Source: Desulfobacca sp.
Lineage (GTDB): Bacteria > Desulfobacterota > Desulfobaccia > Desulfobaccales > Desulfobaccaceae
Assembly: GCA_020725545.1 (NCBI GenBank)
Contig: DYEV01000005.1
Span: 1-41,468, forward strand
Reading direction: 5' to 3'
Length of the DNA: 41,468 nt
A model generated the notes under the pieces. That model had not been told where the DNA came from, made no database searches, and saw nothing but the letters and a program-made list of their open reading frames with translations. A program made the translations under genes and the position numbers. How positions within the stretch are numbered: position 1 is the stretch's first letter; each line of letters begins with the position of its first letter. Below, piece by piece: positions 16,182-23,446 of this stretch.

Positions 16182-16328
16182 AGGCGACTCCAATATGTAG
16201 AATTACCTCTGACTGCGCTTGTCGCACAAGAGCATGAGAAGGTTACAGACTCTCTCACAGAGAACTATAATTTTAGCAAACCTATCAGAACCGGGAAAGA
16301 TTAAAAATCACGTGCGTTATGATTTTCC

Positions 16329-16347
16329 TGTCATAAAAACTATGACA
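16329..16347. promoter_or_regulatory. Inverted repeat TGTCATA-N5-TATGACA upstream of the 12S-like gene
   Basis: Perfect 7-bp arms at 16329-16335 and 16341-16347 are separated by AAAAC, about 150 bases upstream of the carboxyltransferase start at 16181. The minus strand also offers TTGTCA, a possible -35 box, within it. An operator for the carboxyltransferase unit is plausible but unproven. Confidence 0.35.
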
Positions 16348-16360
16348 AGGAGGCCGGGAC

Positions 16361-16400
16361 CTGGCAGGGTATTGCAAAGGTCTTTGGGGGAGGGGCTGGC
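16361..16400 (+). repeat. Dispersed palindromic repeat, copy 2 (partial)
   Basis: CTGGCAGGGTATTGCAA at 16361-16377 matches copy 1 exactly in the opposite orientation. A variant of the following segment (GGTCTTTGGGGGAGGGGCTGGC) comes next and then the similarity ends, so the second hairpin arm is missing or diverged. Confidence 0.6.
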
Positions 16401-16762
16401 AAGAAATTCTTAGCCAGGAGAAACCGCAACCTCAAGCTGGTATAACCATTGCATTGGATAAGGCAACGGTGCGCGGCGCCCCCATCTGGCCCGCGCCACC
16501 CACGCCGACGGCGGCAACAAACACCGCCCTGGCAGGCCCGCAATCCCCCAGCGGTGGCGGCAAGGGCTAGCTGCCCCAAAAAAAACTACAGCCATCGGGA
16601 GGACCGGCAATAAAAAGTAGCCAAAACGGCGATATAACTACCTCAAAAAAGCAGCCCGGTTGTAGCCACTAGCGTCAGGTCGGCCCTGTCTTCCCCCCAG
16701 CACGATGAGTCTGAACGGTTTTCGGCTCGGCGAGCCGTTGCCGCGGGGGCATGCATGCAACC

Positions 16763-16804
16763 AAATTAACAATATTGTTAATTTCTCCGGCTAATTTTTA
16801 CAAT
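16763..16804 (+). promoter_or_regulatory. 22-bp perfect palindrome overlapping a promoter candidate
   Basis: AAATTAACAAT at 16763-16773 is followed directly by its exact reverse complement to 16784. Its right arm contains TTGTTA (16775-16780), and 18 bp later TACAAT (16799-16804, 5 of 6 to TATAAT) completes a sigma70-like promoter pointing at the glutamate-synthase-like gene. A protein bound to the palindrome would cover the -35 box. The resulting leader would be nearly 290 bases. Confidence 0.5.
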
Positions 16805-17047
16805 AATGGCAAAATGATGCCAAGGGAATATAATGTCTAATATTTACAATTAATTAAAATAAGTTAAGATTACTGTTTTTTTTGCCGGTAAATCTCAGAA
16901 TGTCTAGGACTGATATTGCGGCTTTTATATTAGTCAATATTTTTAATAAATTAACCGGTTTCTGGCTATTTTTCGTTGGCCTTTGCCAGGAAAGTCTGTT
17001 CCCTGGGAACTGACAATCCTGTGAATTTTTCTGCAGCACGTTATATT

Positions 17048-17067
17048 CCTGGCCCGTTGGGGCCAGG
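17048..17067 (+). promoter_or_regulatory. GC-rich stem-loop in the 5' leader of the glutamate-synthase-like gene
   Basis: CCTGGCCC and GGGCCAGG form a perfect 8-bp stem with loop GTTG, ending 24 bases before the ATG at 17092 and just ahead of the GGAGGA ribosome binding site. It has no U-run, so a leader structure or stabiliser is likelier than a terminator. Confidence 0.45.
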
Positions 17068-17091
17068 CCACGACACTCAAGGAGGAATATC

Positions 17092-18669
17092 ATGGTATTA
17101 AGCAACCCTAACCGCAGTCCTGCTACTTTAACCAAAACCCGGGTCAAAGCCGCACCCATTTCGGGTATCTGTGTCACCTGTCTGGACGGCTGTCCTGGCC
17201 CCTGCGAGATTGGCCGCTCGGCCGTCCGAGGTCGGGAGATGCTCTACCCCATGCCTTTTGGCAAGGTAACCTCTGGCGCCGATAAAGAATATCCCTGTGA
17301 TTTTTCCCACTTCAATATTCAGGGTACTTGTGTCGGCGCGGTGGGGATGGAAGCTGATTCTGACAAGGCCATCTTCCCGGCAGTGGATGTCACCGCCCAG
17401 ATCGGCGTCAAAGATAAAGTTACCTTAAGCTTCCCCTGTTTTACCGGCGCTCTCGGGTCCACGGAGATCGCCCGGGTGCACTGGGAGGCCATGGCCATCG
17501 GTGCGGCCATCAGCGGCATTATCCTGGTCTGCGGCGAAAACGTCTGCGGCATGGACCCACAGTCTGAAATCAAAAACGGCCGGGTGGTGCGCTCGCCGGA
17601 GATGGAACGGCGGGTCAAGACCTTCAAGAATTGGTATCAGGGCCGGGGCGATATCATTGTCCAGGCCAATGTGGAAGACACCCGACTGGGTGTACCCGAA
17701 TATGTCATTGAAAAACTGGGCGTCGAGTCGTTTGAACTCAAGTGGGGCCAGGGCGCCAAAAACATCGGCGGCGAAGTGAAGCTGCCGAATCTGGAGCGGG
17801 CCAAACAATTAAAAGACCGGGGCTATATCGTGTTGCCCGATCCCACCGATTCAGGGACCGTGGAGCAGTATAATGTCCGGGGCATCCGGGAATTTGAGCG
17901 CCACTCCCGTCTGGGCATGGTGGAAGAGGAAGGTTTTTACAAGATGGTCGAACACTTGCGCAAAGTGGGCGCCAAACGTATTTCTCTCAAGACCGGCGCT
18001 TACCGTCCCGCTGATCTGGCCCGGGCCGTGAAGTTCGCCTCCCAAGCCAAGATCGATCTTCTCACCGTGGACGGCGCTGGCGGCGGCACCGGCATGAGCC
18101 CCTGGCGGATGATGAACGAATGGGGCATCCCCACCGTGCATCTGGAATGTCTCCTCCACGAATACCTCTCCTTCCTGGACAAGAAAGGTGAATTCGTGCC
18201 GGATTGCGCCATTGCCGGCGGCCTTTCGCTGGAAGATCATGTCTTCAAGGCCCTGGCTTTGGGCTCTCCCTACGTCAAACTGGTCTGCATGGGCCGCTCC
18301 ATCATGACTGCGGCCATGGTGGGGAATTATGAAGGGAAAAAGCTGGCCGAAACCTGTGCCCACGAACAGCGCAGCCTGAAGGAAGCCTATCTGGAACATT
18401 TCGCCGAGGCTGCTAAGATCCGCAAAATGTTCCCCCTGGGCGATTATGATCAGATTCCCGCCGGCGCCATCGGCATGTACAGCTACATCAGCCGCATGAC
18501 TCAGGGGCTGCAGCAGTTCATGGCCGGGGCCCGGAAATTCGCCCTGAAACACATCACCCGGGACGATCTGGTCGCCCTGACAGAAGAGGCTGCCCGCATC
18601 TCCGGCATTCCTTTTGTCATGGACTCGGATGCCGACGAAGTGGAGAAAATCCTGGGCTACCGGCGCTAA
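17092..18669 (+). CDS. FMN-dependent glutamate-synthase-like protein with N-terminal cysteine motif
   Basis: This 525-aa protein matches the FMN-binding Glu_synthase domain (GltB domain 2): ARVHWEAMAIGAAISG, RISLKTGAYRPADLARAVKF, DLLTVDGAGGGTGMSP and an IAGGLSLEDHVFKALALG flavin/phosphate region. It lacks the glutaminase domain of large GltB, like archaeal-type short glutamate synthases. The N-terminus carries Cys27, Cys30, Cys34 and Cys38 in CVTCLDGCPGPCEIG, a CX2CX3CX3C array that could bind an iron-sulfur cluster. Classical reaction: 2-oxoglutarate + ammonia/glutamine + reductant to glutamate; the true substrate of this short class is uncertain. ATG 17092 follows GGAGGA. The gene is monocistronic, with a terminator-like hairpin after it and a long structured leader before it. 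Confidence 0.85.
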   Translation: MVLSNPNRSPATLTKTRVKAAPISGICVTCLDGCPGPCEIGRSAVRGREMLYPMPFGKVTSGADKEYPCDFSHFNIQGTCVGAVGMEADSDKAIFPAVDVTAQIGVKDKVTLSFPCFTGALGSTEIARVHWEAMAIGAAISGIILVCGENVCGMDPQSEIKNGRVVRSPEMERRVKTFKNWYQGRGDIIVQANVEDTRLGVPEYVIEKLGVESFELKWGQGAKNIGGEVKLPNLERAKQLKDRGYIVLPDPTDSGTVEQYNVRGIREFERHSRLGMVEEEGFYKMVEHLRKVGAKRISLKTGAYRPADLARAVKFASQAKIDLLTVDGAGGGTGMSPWRMMNEWGIPTVHLECLLHEYLSFLDKKGEFVPDCAIAGGLSLEDHVFKALALGSPYVKLVCMGRSIMTAAMVGNYEGKKLAETCAHEQRSLKEAYLEHFAEAAKIRKMFPLGDYDQIPAGAIGMYSYISRMTQGLQQFMAGARKFALKHITRDDLVALTEEAARISGIPFVMDSDADEVEKILGYRR

Positions 18670-18697
18670 TACCGGCTGTCCGAAAACCGCAAGCCAT

Positions 18698-18720
18698 GGG
18701 GGGGGAAAACTCCCCCCTTT
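18698..18720 (+). terminator. Probable intrinsic terminator after the glutamate-synthase-like gene
   Basis: A run of eight G (18698-18705), AAAACT, and six C (18712-18717) forms a short strong stem followed by TTT, 29 bases past the stop codon. The T-run is short, so termination may be partial. Confidence 0.55.
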
Positions 18721-18805
18721 GCCCCAGTTCTTTCTCTCTGTAGCTCTGCCGCCAGGGGACGACGCCTGGCAACAACTCGAAATTCCCCTCACCTGCTCCT
18801 TGCCG

Positions 18806-19597
18806 TTAAGGGGAGCTGATCACCTTTTTCTTGTCCGTTTCTTTCCGCAGATGATAAGCCACGCTGTTCTTTTTGCTCCAGCGCCGCAGCCAGCGGTAAA
18901 CGGTCTCCTTATAGAGAAAAAGCAAAAGACCGGCGAGCAGGAAAACAGCCAGTAAAATGAAGAAGGTAATATAATTGCCTTTGTAAACGTTGGCGCCTTG
19001 CAACGTGAGCAGAAAGGTGCCGGGCATGCGGCCAATGGTCACAATCAGGAGGAAGATCCGCAAGGGCATCTTGCTCAGGCCTAAAATAAAGCATAAATAA
19101 TCCTTGGGAAAGCCGGGAATCAAGAACAACAGAAAGGCGATCAACGTCCCCTGCCGTTCAACGATAAAATCAAACTTATCCAAAGTCTCCTTAGCCACGA
19201 TTTTTTCCACGAAATGGATCTCCAGCCAGCGGCCAAGGAGGAACGCCATGGTCGAGCCGATGGTGAGACCCATCGTGGACAACAGAAAGCCATTGGTGAT
19301 GCCGAATAAATAGCCCCCCAAAAATCCGGTGGCCTCCCCTGGGATAGGCGCGACGATCACTTGCAGGGACTGAATGGCGACGAAGACCAGGGGTGCGGCC
19401 TTGCCGAAGGAGAGCAGCCAAGCCCGGACCCTCTCTTTGCTGGCGAGAAATTTTGACCAATCTTCAATCCACGGGCTGATGTAGCTCCAGAAAAAAGCAA
19501 GCAGCAGGCCCAAGACGATGACTATAACAATGACACCCACCAGGACACCGATCCAGACGCCATTTTTCGGGGGTGTTTTTTTGGGGGAGGGTAACAC
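18806..19597 (-). CDS. TVP38/TMEM64 (DedA/VTT-like) membrane protein
   Basis: The protein is 263 aa when started at GTG 19597, which follows AGAGGA nine bases upstream and lies beyond the end of the preceding gene; a longer in-frame reading to 19720 would overlap that gene by over 100 bases. It has an N-terminal transmembrane helix, the VTT-domain signature region (APIPGEATGFLGGYLFG, then GSTMAFLLGRW) and IPGFPKDYLCFILGLSKM, followed by further helices and a basic tail. Family members sit in the inner membrane. Proposed roles are lipid scrambling or small-molecule transport, and the substrate is not known. It is the last gene of a minus-strand run with the radical SAM gene, rsmE and prmA. Confidence 0.85.
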   Translation of the reverse strand: MLPSPKKTPPKNGVWIGVLVGVIVIVIVLGLLLAFFWSYISPWIEDWSKFLASKERVRAWLLSFGKAAPLVFVAIQSLQVIVAPIPGEATGFLGGYLFGITNGFLLSTMGLTIGSTMAFLLGRWLEIHFVEKIVAKETLDKFDFIVERQGTLIAFLLFLIPGFPKDYLCFILGLSKMPLRIFLLIVTIGRMPGTFLLTLQGANVYKGNYITFFILLAVFLLAGLLLFLYKETVYRWLRRWSKKNSVAYHLRKETDKKKVISSP

Positions 19598-19613
19598 GTA
19601 ACAAAATCCTCTT

Positions 19614-20570
19614 TTATGAGCCTCTGGCGGCTTGACAAGCCGGCTTCCAAAGGCGACCTTGGAACGTCTGGCGGTCAAGAAATTTTTTTTTAATCTGTTG
19701 CAAAACGGCACTTTTGTCAAGACACCAGGTGGGAGCCACCAGTTCTTCGGGGTGGGGATCTCCAGTCAACCGATGGATAACAAGCTGTGGCGGCAGGAGC
19801 TCAAGGAAAGACACCACGATATCCACATAGTCTGCCCGGCTGAGCGGTTGCACCTCGCCTCGGACATACAGTTCGGCCAGCCGCGTCCCCTTGATGATAT
19901 ATAACAGATGAATCTTGACGCCGGCCAGGGGCAGGGTCGCCAGAAACTTGGCCGTCGCCAACATGTCGGCCTGATCTTCCTGGGGCAGGCCCAGAATGAC
20001 ATGGGCCAGCACCTGGAGGCCCTGGTTCGCCGCCTGCTGCACGGCCTCTGCAAAACAGGCCACATCATGGCCCCGATTGAGCAGCCGCAGGGTCCGGTCA
20101 TGGGCCGATTGCAGGCCCAATTCCAGCCAGACTAAGTGGGTGCGGCTGTAGGAGGCGAGCAAGTCGATGCTTGTTGGCGACAGGCAATCGGGGCGGGTGC
20201 CGATGCTCAAGCCCACCACCTGGGGATGGGCCAAGGCTTGGTCATAGAGCTCTTGCAACCGGGCCAGGGGCGCATAGGTATTGGAAAAACTCTGAAAATA
20301 AGCAATAAATTTCCGGGCCTGATACCGGGCCGACAGCTTGCCGATGCCTTCGACCAATTGCTGGGAAATGCTCTGGCCCTGGGCCGCGGCGCCGGTTCCC
20401 GAACCCCGGGCGTTGCAATAAAGACAGCCACCCCAGCCCACCCGGCCGTCCCGGTTGGGGCAGGTCAGGCCGGCGTCCAACGTGACCTTTTGCACCCGTT
20501 CGCCGAACCGGCTCTGCAGGTAGTCTTTTAGACTATAATAGGGGAGGGTAGGGGAGAGGATCGGTCTCAT
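19614..20570 (-). CDS. TIGR01212-family radical SAM protein (YhcC-like)
   Basis: The protein is 318 aa from ATG 20570, whose ATGA overlaps the rsmE stop codon by four bases; the alternative start at 20588 is less likely. The radical SAM cysteines are Cys37, Cys49 and Cys52 (CPNRDGRVGWGGCLYC, the CX11CX2C spacing of this family). Later motifs include IAYFQSFSNTYAP, VVGLSIGTRPDCL and HVILGLPQED. The family is distantly related to Elp3; its reaction is not established, though tRNA or protein modification has been proposed. Sitting beside two translation-related methyltransferases (rsmE, prmA) fits such a role. Confidence 0.88.
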   Translation of the reverse strand: MRPILSPTLPYYSLKDYLQSRFGERVQKVTLDAGLTCPNRDGRVGWGGCLYCNARGSGTGAAAQGQSISQQLVEGIGKLSARYQARKFIAYFQSFSNTYAPLARLQELYDQALAHPQVVGLSIGTRPDCLSPTSIDLLASYSRTHLVWLELGLQSAHDRTLRLLNRGHDVACFAEAVQQAANQGLQVLAHVILGLPQEDQADMLATAKFLATLPLAGVKIHLLYIIKGTRLAELYVRGEVQPLSRADYVDIVVSFLELLPPQLVIHRLTGDPHPEELVAPTWCLDKSAVLQQIKKKFLDRQTFQGRLWKPACQAARGS

Positions 20571-21346
20571 CCGGGCATATCCCCCCACAAATACTGCAGG
20601 AGACTGACGGCCGCGACCGCGGCGGTCTCCACCCGCAGACGCCGGGGGCCCAACCCCAGCAGTTGATAGCCGGCGGCTTGGGCCGCAGCCACCTCCTTTT
20701 CCGTAAATCCGCCCTCTGGACCGATGAGCATGCGTACCTTCTCAGGGTGAGGTTTGGCCTTTAACTCCCTCTGGGCTTCTTGCCGACGCAGGTCTTCCCA
20801 ACATAAGACCTTAAGCGGTTCATCGCCAGCCAAGGCCTGGGAAAATGCCACCGGCGACGCAATGTCCGGCAAGAACGAGCGCTCAGAAGATTTCAAAGCT
20901 TCTTGGGCCAGCCGGCGCCAGCGGTCCAGTTTGCCGGGGTGCCAGTTTTCTGGTCTGGCCAGCGACCGGCTGGCGTAAAAAGGGACCAGGCGCCAAACCC
21001 CCATCTCGGTCATCTGGCGGACAATGAGATCAAAGGTGTCGGAACGGACCAGGGCGATGCCGAGGGTGATCTGCAAAGGCGATTCTCCCGAGGCCAGGAC
21101 TGCCGCCAGCAAGCGCAGACGGGCGCTGGCGCCGCTGAGCTGGCAGATTGCCGCGGTAAAGATATGTCCGCAGCCATCCGCCACCTCCACCTGATCACCC
21201 ACGGTCAGGCGTAAGACCCGACTGAGGTGATGGGTCTCGTTGGGGGTTAGGAAGACTTCATCACCCCGGAATTGCTCCGGCCCGGCGTAGACCCGACGAG
21301 GGGGGCGCTCTGGCGCTGGCGATGTTATAGATCTGTCTGGCGGCAT
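20567..21346 (-). CDS. rsmE: 16S rRNA (uracil-1498-N3)-methyltransferase RsmE
   Basis: This 259-aa SPOUT-class protein has an N-terminal PUA-like domain (THHLSRVLRLTVGDQVEV) and the C-terminal trefoil knot: MLIGPEGGFTEKEV followed by LGLGPRRLRVETAAVAAV, the AdoMet-binding signature of RsmE. EMGVWRLVPFYASRS is also typical. It methylates U1498 of 16S rRNA in the 30S subunit. It lies seven bases after prmA and overlaps the radical SAM gene by four, so the three are one transcription unit. Confidence 0.94.
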   Translation of the reverse strand: MPPDRSITSPAPERPPRRVYAGPEQFRGDEVFLTPNETHHLSRVLRLTVGDQVEVADGCGHIFTAAICQLSGASARLRLLAAVLASGESPLQITLGIALVRSDTFDLIVRQMTEMGVWRLVPFYASRSLARPENWHPGKLDRWRRLAQEALKSSERSFLPDIASPVAFSQALAGDEPLKVLCWEDLRRQEAQRELKAKPHPEKVRMLIGPEGGFTEKEVAAAQAAGYQLLGLGPRRLRVETAAVAAVSLLQYLWGDMPG

Positions 21347-21353
21347 GGCGGGC

Positions 21354-22244
21354 TTATCGGCGGAGGAGCAAGGCTATCCAGTCATCTTTCTGATGAGTCT
21401 TCCGAGCCGTTAAGCCTTGCCGCTGAAAATGCTGTTGCAGAGTGGGCAGATCACTGCTTAAAAAGCCGGAAATAATCAGATGGCCGCCGGGCAGCAGACG
21501 CCCTGCCAAAGACTCAGCCAAGGCCTTGAGATCCGGGGCCGTGAGGTTGGCTAAAATCAGGTCAAACTGCTGCCGGATGGCCGTCAACGGGATGTCCTCG
21601 GCCCTGATCCGGTCTTGCAATTGGTTCAAACCGATGTTCTGCCGCGCCGCTTCCAAAGCTTCCGGGTCAATATCAATGGCCAGAACCGAGGCGCCTAACC
21701 GGGCCGCAGCCAGTCCCAGGATGCCCGTCCCCGTGCCCACGTCCAGCACCAGGGGGGGTGCTTCCGGAAGCCACTCCTGCGCCGTTTCCTCCAAAGCCCG
21801 CAGGCAGAGCCAGGTGCTGGGATGCCGGCCGGTGCCAAAGGCCATCCCCGGATAAATGGTCAGAACCACCTCATCACCCACCGGCGTATACTCTTCCCAG
21901 GGCGGTTTCACCACAAAACGACCGGTGAGGCGGCTGGCTTTGAAATGCACCTGCCAGGCCTTTTCCCAATCTTCCTCAAGGATCAGCTGCTGCTGCACTT
22001 GACCGATGCGATAGCCCAGAGCCACAAGATTATCCAGATAGTGCAACAATTCCTGACGCTGAGCAGCCGTCAAGTCCGCGGCTGGCACATAGGCGCGGAT
22101 CGCCGCCACCGGCGGGGAGCTCGTGCTGTCTTCTTCTTCCAAGACCACGCCCCGGCCGCTCCAAGCCGTTAAAAAGATGCCGGCTTCCTCCTGAAGGGAG
22201 GCCGGTAAAGTCAGGCGAATCTCCAGCCATTCACGTCTTCCCAT
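21354..22244 (-). CDS. prmA: Ribosomal protein L11 methyltransferase PrmA
   Basis: This 296-aa class I methyltransferase has an N-terminal L11-recognition domain (about 1-130), a conserved YPGMAFGTGRHPSTWLCL stretch, the AdoMet motif VLDVGTGTGILGLAA (about 166-180), AIDIDPEA, and FDLILANLTAPDL in place of the usual ANI. The length is standard for PrmA. It methylates lysines of L11. It is the first gene of the prmA-rsmE-radical SAM run; the promoter is probably in the AT-rich spacer 22245-22460. Start ATG 22244 has a modest GGGTAGAG ahead of it. Confidence 0.94.
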   Translation of the reverse strand: MGRREWLEIRLTLPASLQEEAGIFLTAWSGRGVVLEEEDSTSSPPVAAIRAYVPAADLTAAQRQELLHYLDNLVALGYRIGQVQQQLILEEDWEKAWQVHFKASRLTGRFVVKPPWEEYTPVGDEVVLTIYPGMAFGTGRHPSTWLCLRALEETAQEWLPEAPPLVLDVGTGTGILGLAAARLGASVLAIDIDPEALEAARQNIGLNQLQDRIRAEDIPLTAIRQQFDLILANLTAPDLKALAESLAGRLLPGGHLIISGFLSSDLPTLQQHFQRQGLTARKTHQKDDWIALLLRR

Positions 22245-22617
22245 ACTCTACCCGCTTATCGTTAAAAACCGATGAAAAATAAACTATTTCCTGGTGAGGC
22301 ACCAAGCCCACTGGGCTTTTGGCTTAGAAAAATTCTCTGGAAATTGCCGGCAAAGGCCCGCGCCACACCGCCGCCCATCGCTTTGACCTCATAATTTTTC
22401 AGCCGGCAACCATAAAAATTATCCTAACTACTATTTAATATATATTTTTAGCACAAATGGCAATGCCCCTTAGCCGGCCGCCGCCGTGCCTCTGGCGTCC
22501 CGCCGGCGTGTCCTGAGCAATAACGGGCCAAGCTGGGATTGGGGGGGATTTAGGGAAGGGGGCAGAGGTCTAGGTCTCCTGGCCCTCTTCCTTAAAAACA
22601 CTTTTTCAACAACTGGA
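22245..22617. other. Spacer between the exported unknown gene and prmA
   Basis: The 373 bases contain dispersed repeat copy 3 (22548-22617), a very AT-rich stretch near 22420-22455 suited to the prmA promoter on the minus strand, and a 15-base inverted repeat AAGCCCA-C-TGGGCTT at 22304-22318 about 60 bases upstream of prmA that could be an operator. No gene is supported. Confidence 0.55.
22548..22617 (-). repeat. Dispersed palindromic repeat, copy 3
   Basis: Directly after the stop codon at 22618 the minus strand reads GTTGAAAAAGTGTTTTTAAG, then AAGAGGGCCAGGAGACC and the partly complementary CCTCTGCCCCCTTCC, ending in CTAAATCC. This aligns base for base over long stretches with copy 1 at 12069-12140, which also follows a minus-strand gene. 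Confidence 0.65.
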
Positions 22618-23223
22618 CTAGCGTTTTTTGCTTTTGGTGGTGGGCGGCCCCGGAGGAGCCGGTGGAGAACCAGGGGCAGTCGGAGGGGCCAGGGCCTTTT
22701 GCAGCGATTCGGTCGTGGCTTTGATATAAGCCTGAGAAAATCCGAAAAATTCGCCCCGCAGCACCACCGCCTGGCGCAGCGTGCTTTCCACCCGGTCAAC
22801 CTGGGGATTTTTCAACACAAAGGCGGTGTTGCGGCGGAGGAGGGATTCGGGAACCTCGAATTTATAATAAATATTAGGGAAATTGTTGACGATGACCACC
22901 ATGCCGCTCTGATCCAGGATCGTGGCCGGATTGAACTCTGCCATATCCGGTTGTACGTTTCCCGTAAGCTCACCCCTGACCAACAGGTTTTTACCACCTT
23001 GCCGCAATCCCGCCAGTTTGGTCTCTACCTCCGACAAGAGGCGTTCTTTCTGAGCCTGCTTCAGCCTGCCAAAGGATAGAAAGACCCCGGGCGGCCAGTG
23101 ATAGGTTTCCACAGCCATGGTGGTGGGAGGGGCTGCGAGGCTCGCACTCCAGGACAACACCATGAACGTCAGCAGCATAGGAGTCAAAAGAAGACGCTGG
23201 GGCAGGCCCTTTAGAAATTGCAT
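22618..23223 (-). CDS. Exported protein of unknown function
   Basis: This 201-aa protein begins with a Sec signal peptide (about residues 1-31, basic start, hydrophobic core, SASLAA cleavage region). The mature part (32-175) has mixed helix and strand character, with SFGRLKQAQKERLLSEVETK and GMVVIVNNFPNIYYKFEVPE; no known domain is recognised. There are no cysteines in the mature chain, so disulfides or cluster binding are not expected. The tail is Pro-rich and ends in KSKKR. ATG 23223 has GGAG upstream. It is divergent from the lipoprotein hydrolase gene across a 223-bp spacer and ends directly at a dispersed repeat. Confidence 0.65.
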   Translation of the reverse strand: MQFLKGLPQRLLLTPMLLTFMVLSWSASLAAPPTTMAVETYHWPPGVFLSFGRLKQAQKERLLSEVETKLAGLRQGGKNLLVRGELTGNVQPDMAEFNPATILDQSGMVVIVNNFPNIYYKFEVPESLLRRNTAFVLKNPQVDRVESTLRQAVVLRGEFFGFSQAYIKATTESLQKALAPPTAPGSPPAPPGPPTTKSKKR

Positions 23224-23446
23224 AGTTCACTCCTGCCGATACCGAGCCGGCACCAGAACTGGATGGTCTCGCTGCGCAGCAAAGCGCTGCTGGACTTGAT
23301 CCTGCTGAGGCAAGGTATTAACCTATGGTCTGGGCATCGAGGGTTAGAAAAGACAAAGTCTCCAGCCTGAGGTGCGCTGAACCATTTCTTCTGGCTTGGG
23401 GGGCGAAAACCTCAAATAAAACCTATCTGATAGAAACCAAAAATCT

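Larger units (their letters stand above)
16182..17091. other. 910-bp divergent spacer
   Basis: No credible gene lies here. It carries an inverted repeat (16329-16347), dispersed repeat copy 2 (16361-16400), a small hairpin CGGCTC-GGC-GAGCCG (16723-16737), and a very AT-rich block (about 16760-16960) with a 22-bp palindrome overlapping a promoter candidate. A GC-rich hairpin (17048-17067) sits just before the plus-strand gene. Promoters for both divergent genes must be inside it. Confidence 0.7.

Noticed and set aside
16763-16784. Rex operator
   Set aside because: The half-sites are arranged TTAACAA then TTGTTAA with two bases between, the reverse order of the Rex consensus (TTGTTAA-N4-TTAACAA).
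16854-17177. A 107-codon minus-strand frame over the glutamate-synthase leader
   Set aside because: It overlaps the start of a well-supported plus-strand gene, runs through AT-rich regulatory DNA and matches no family.
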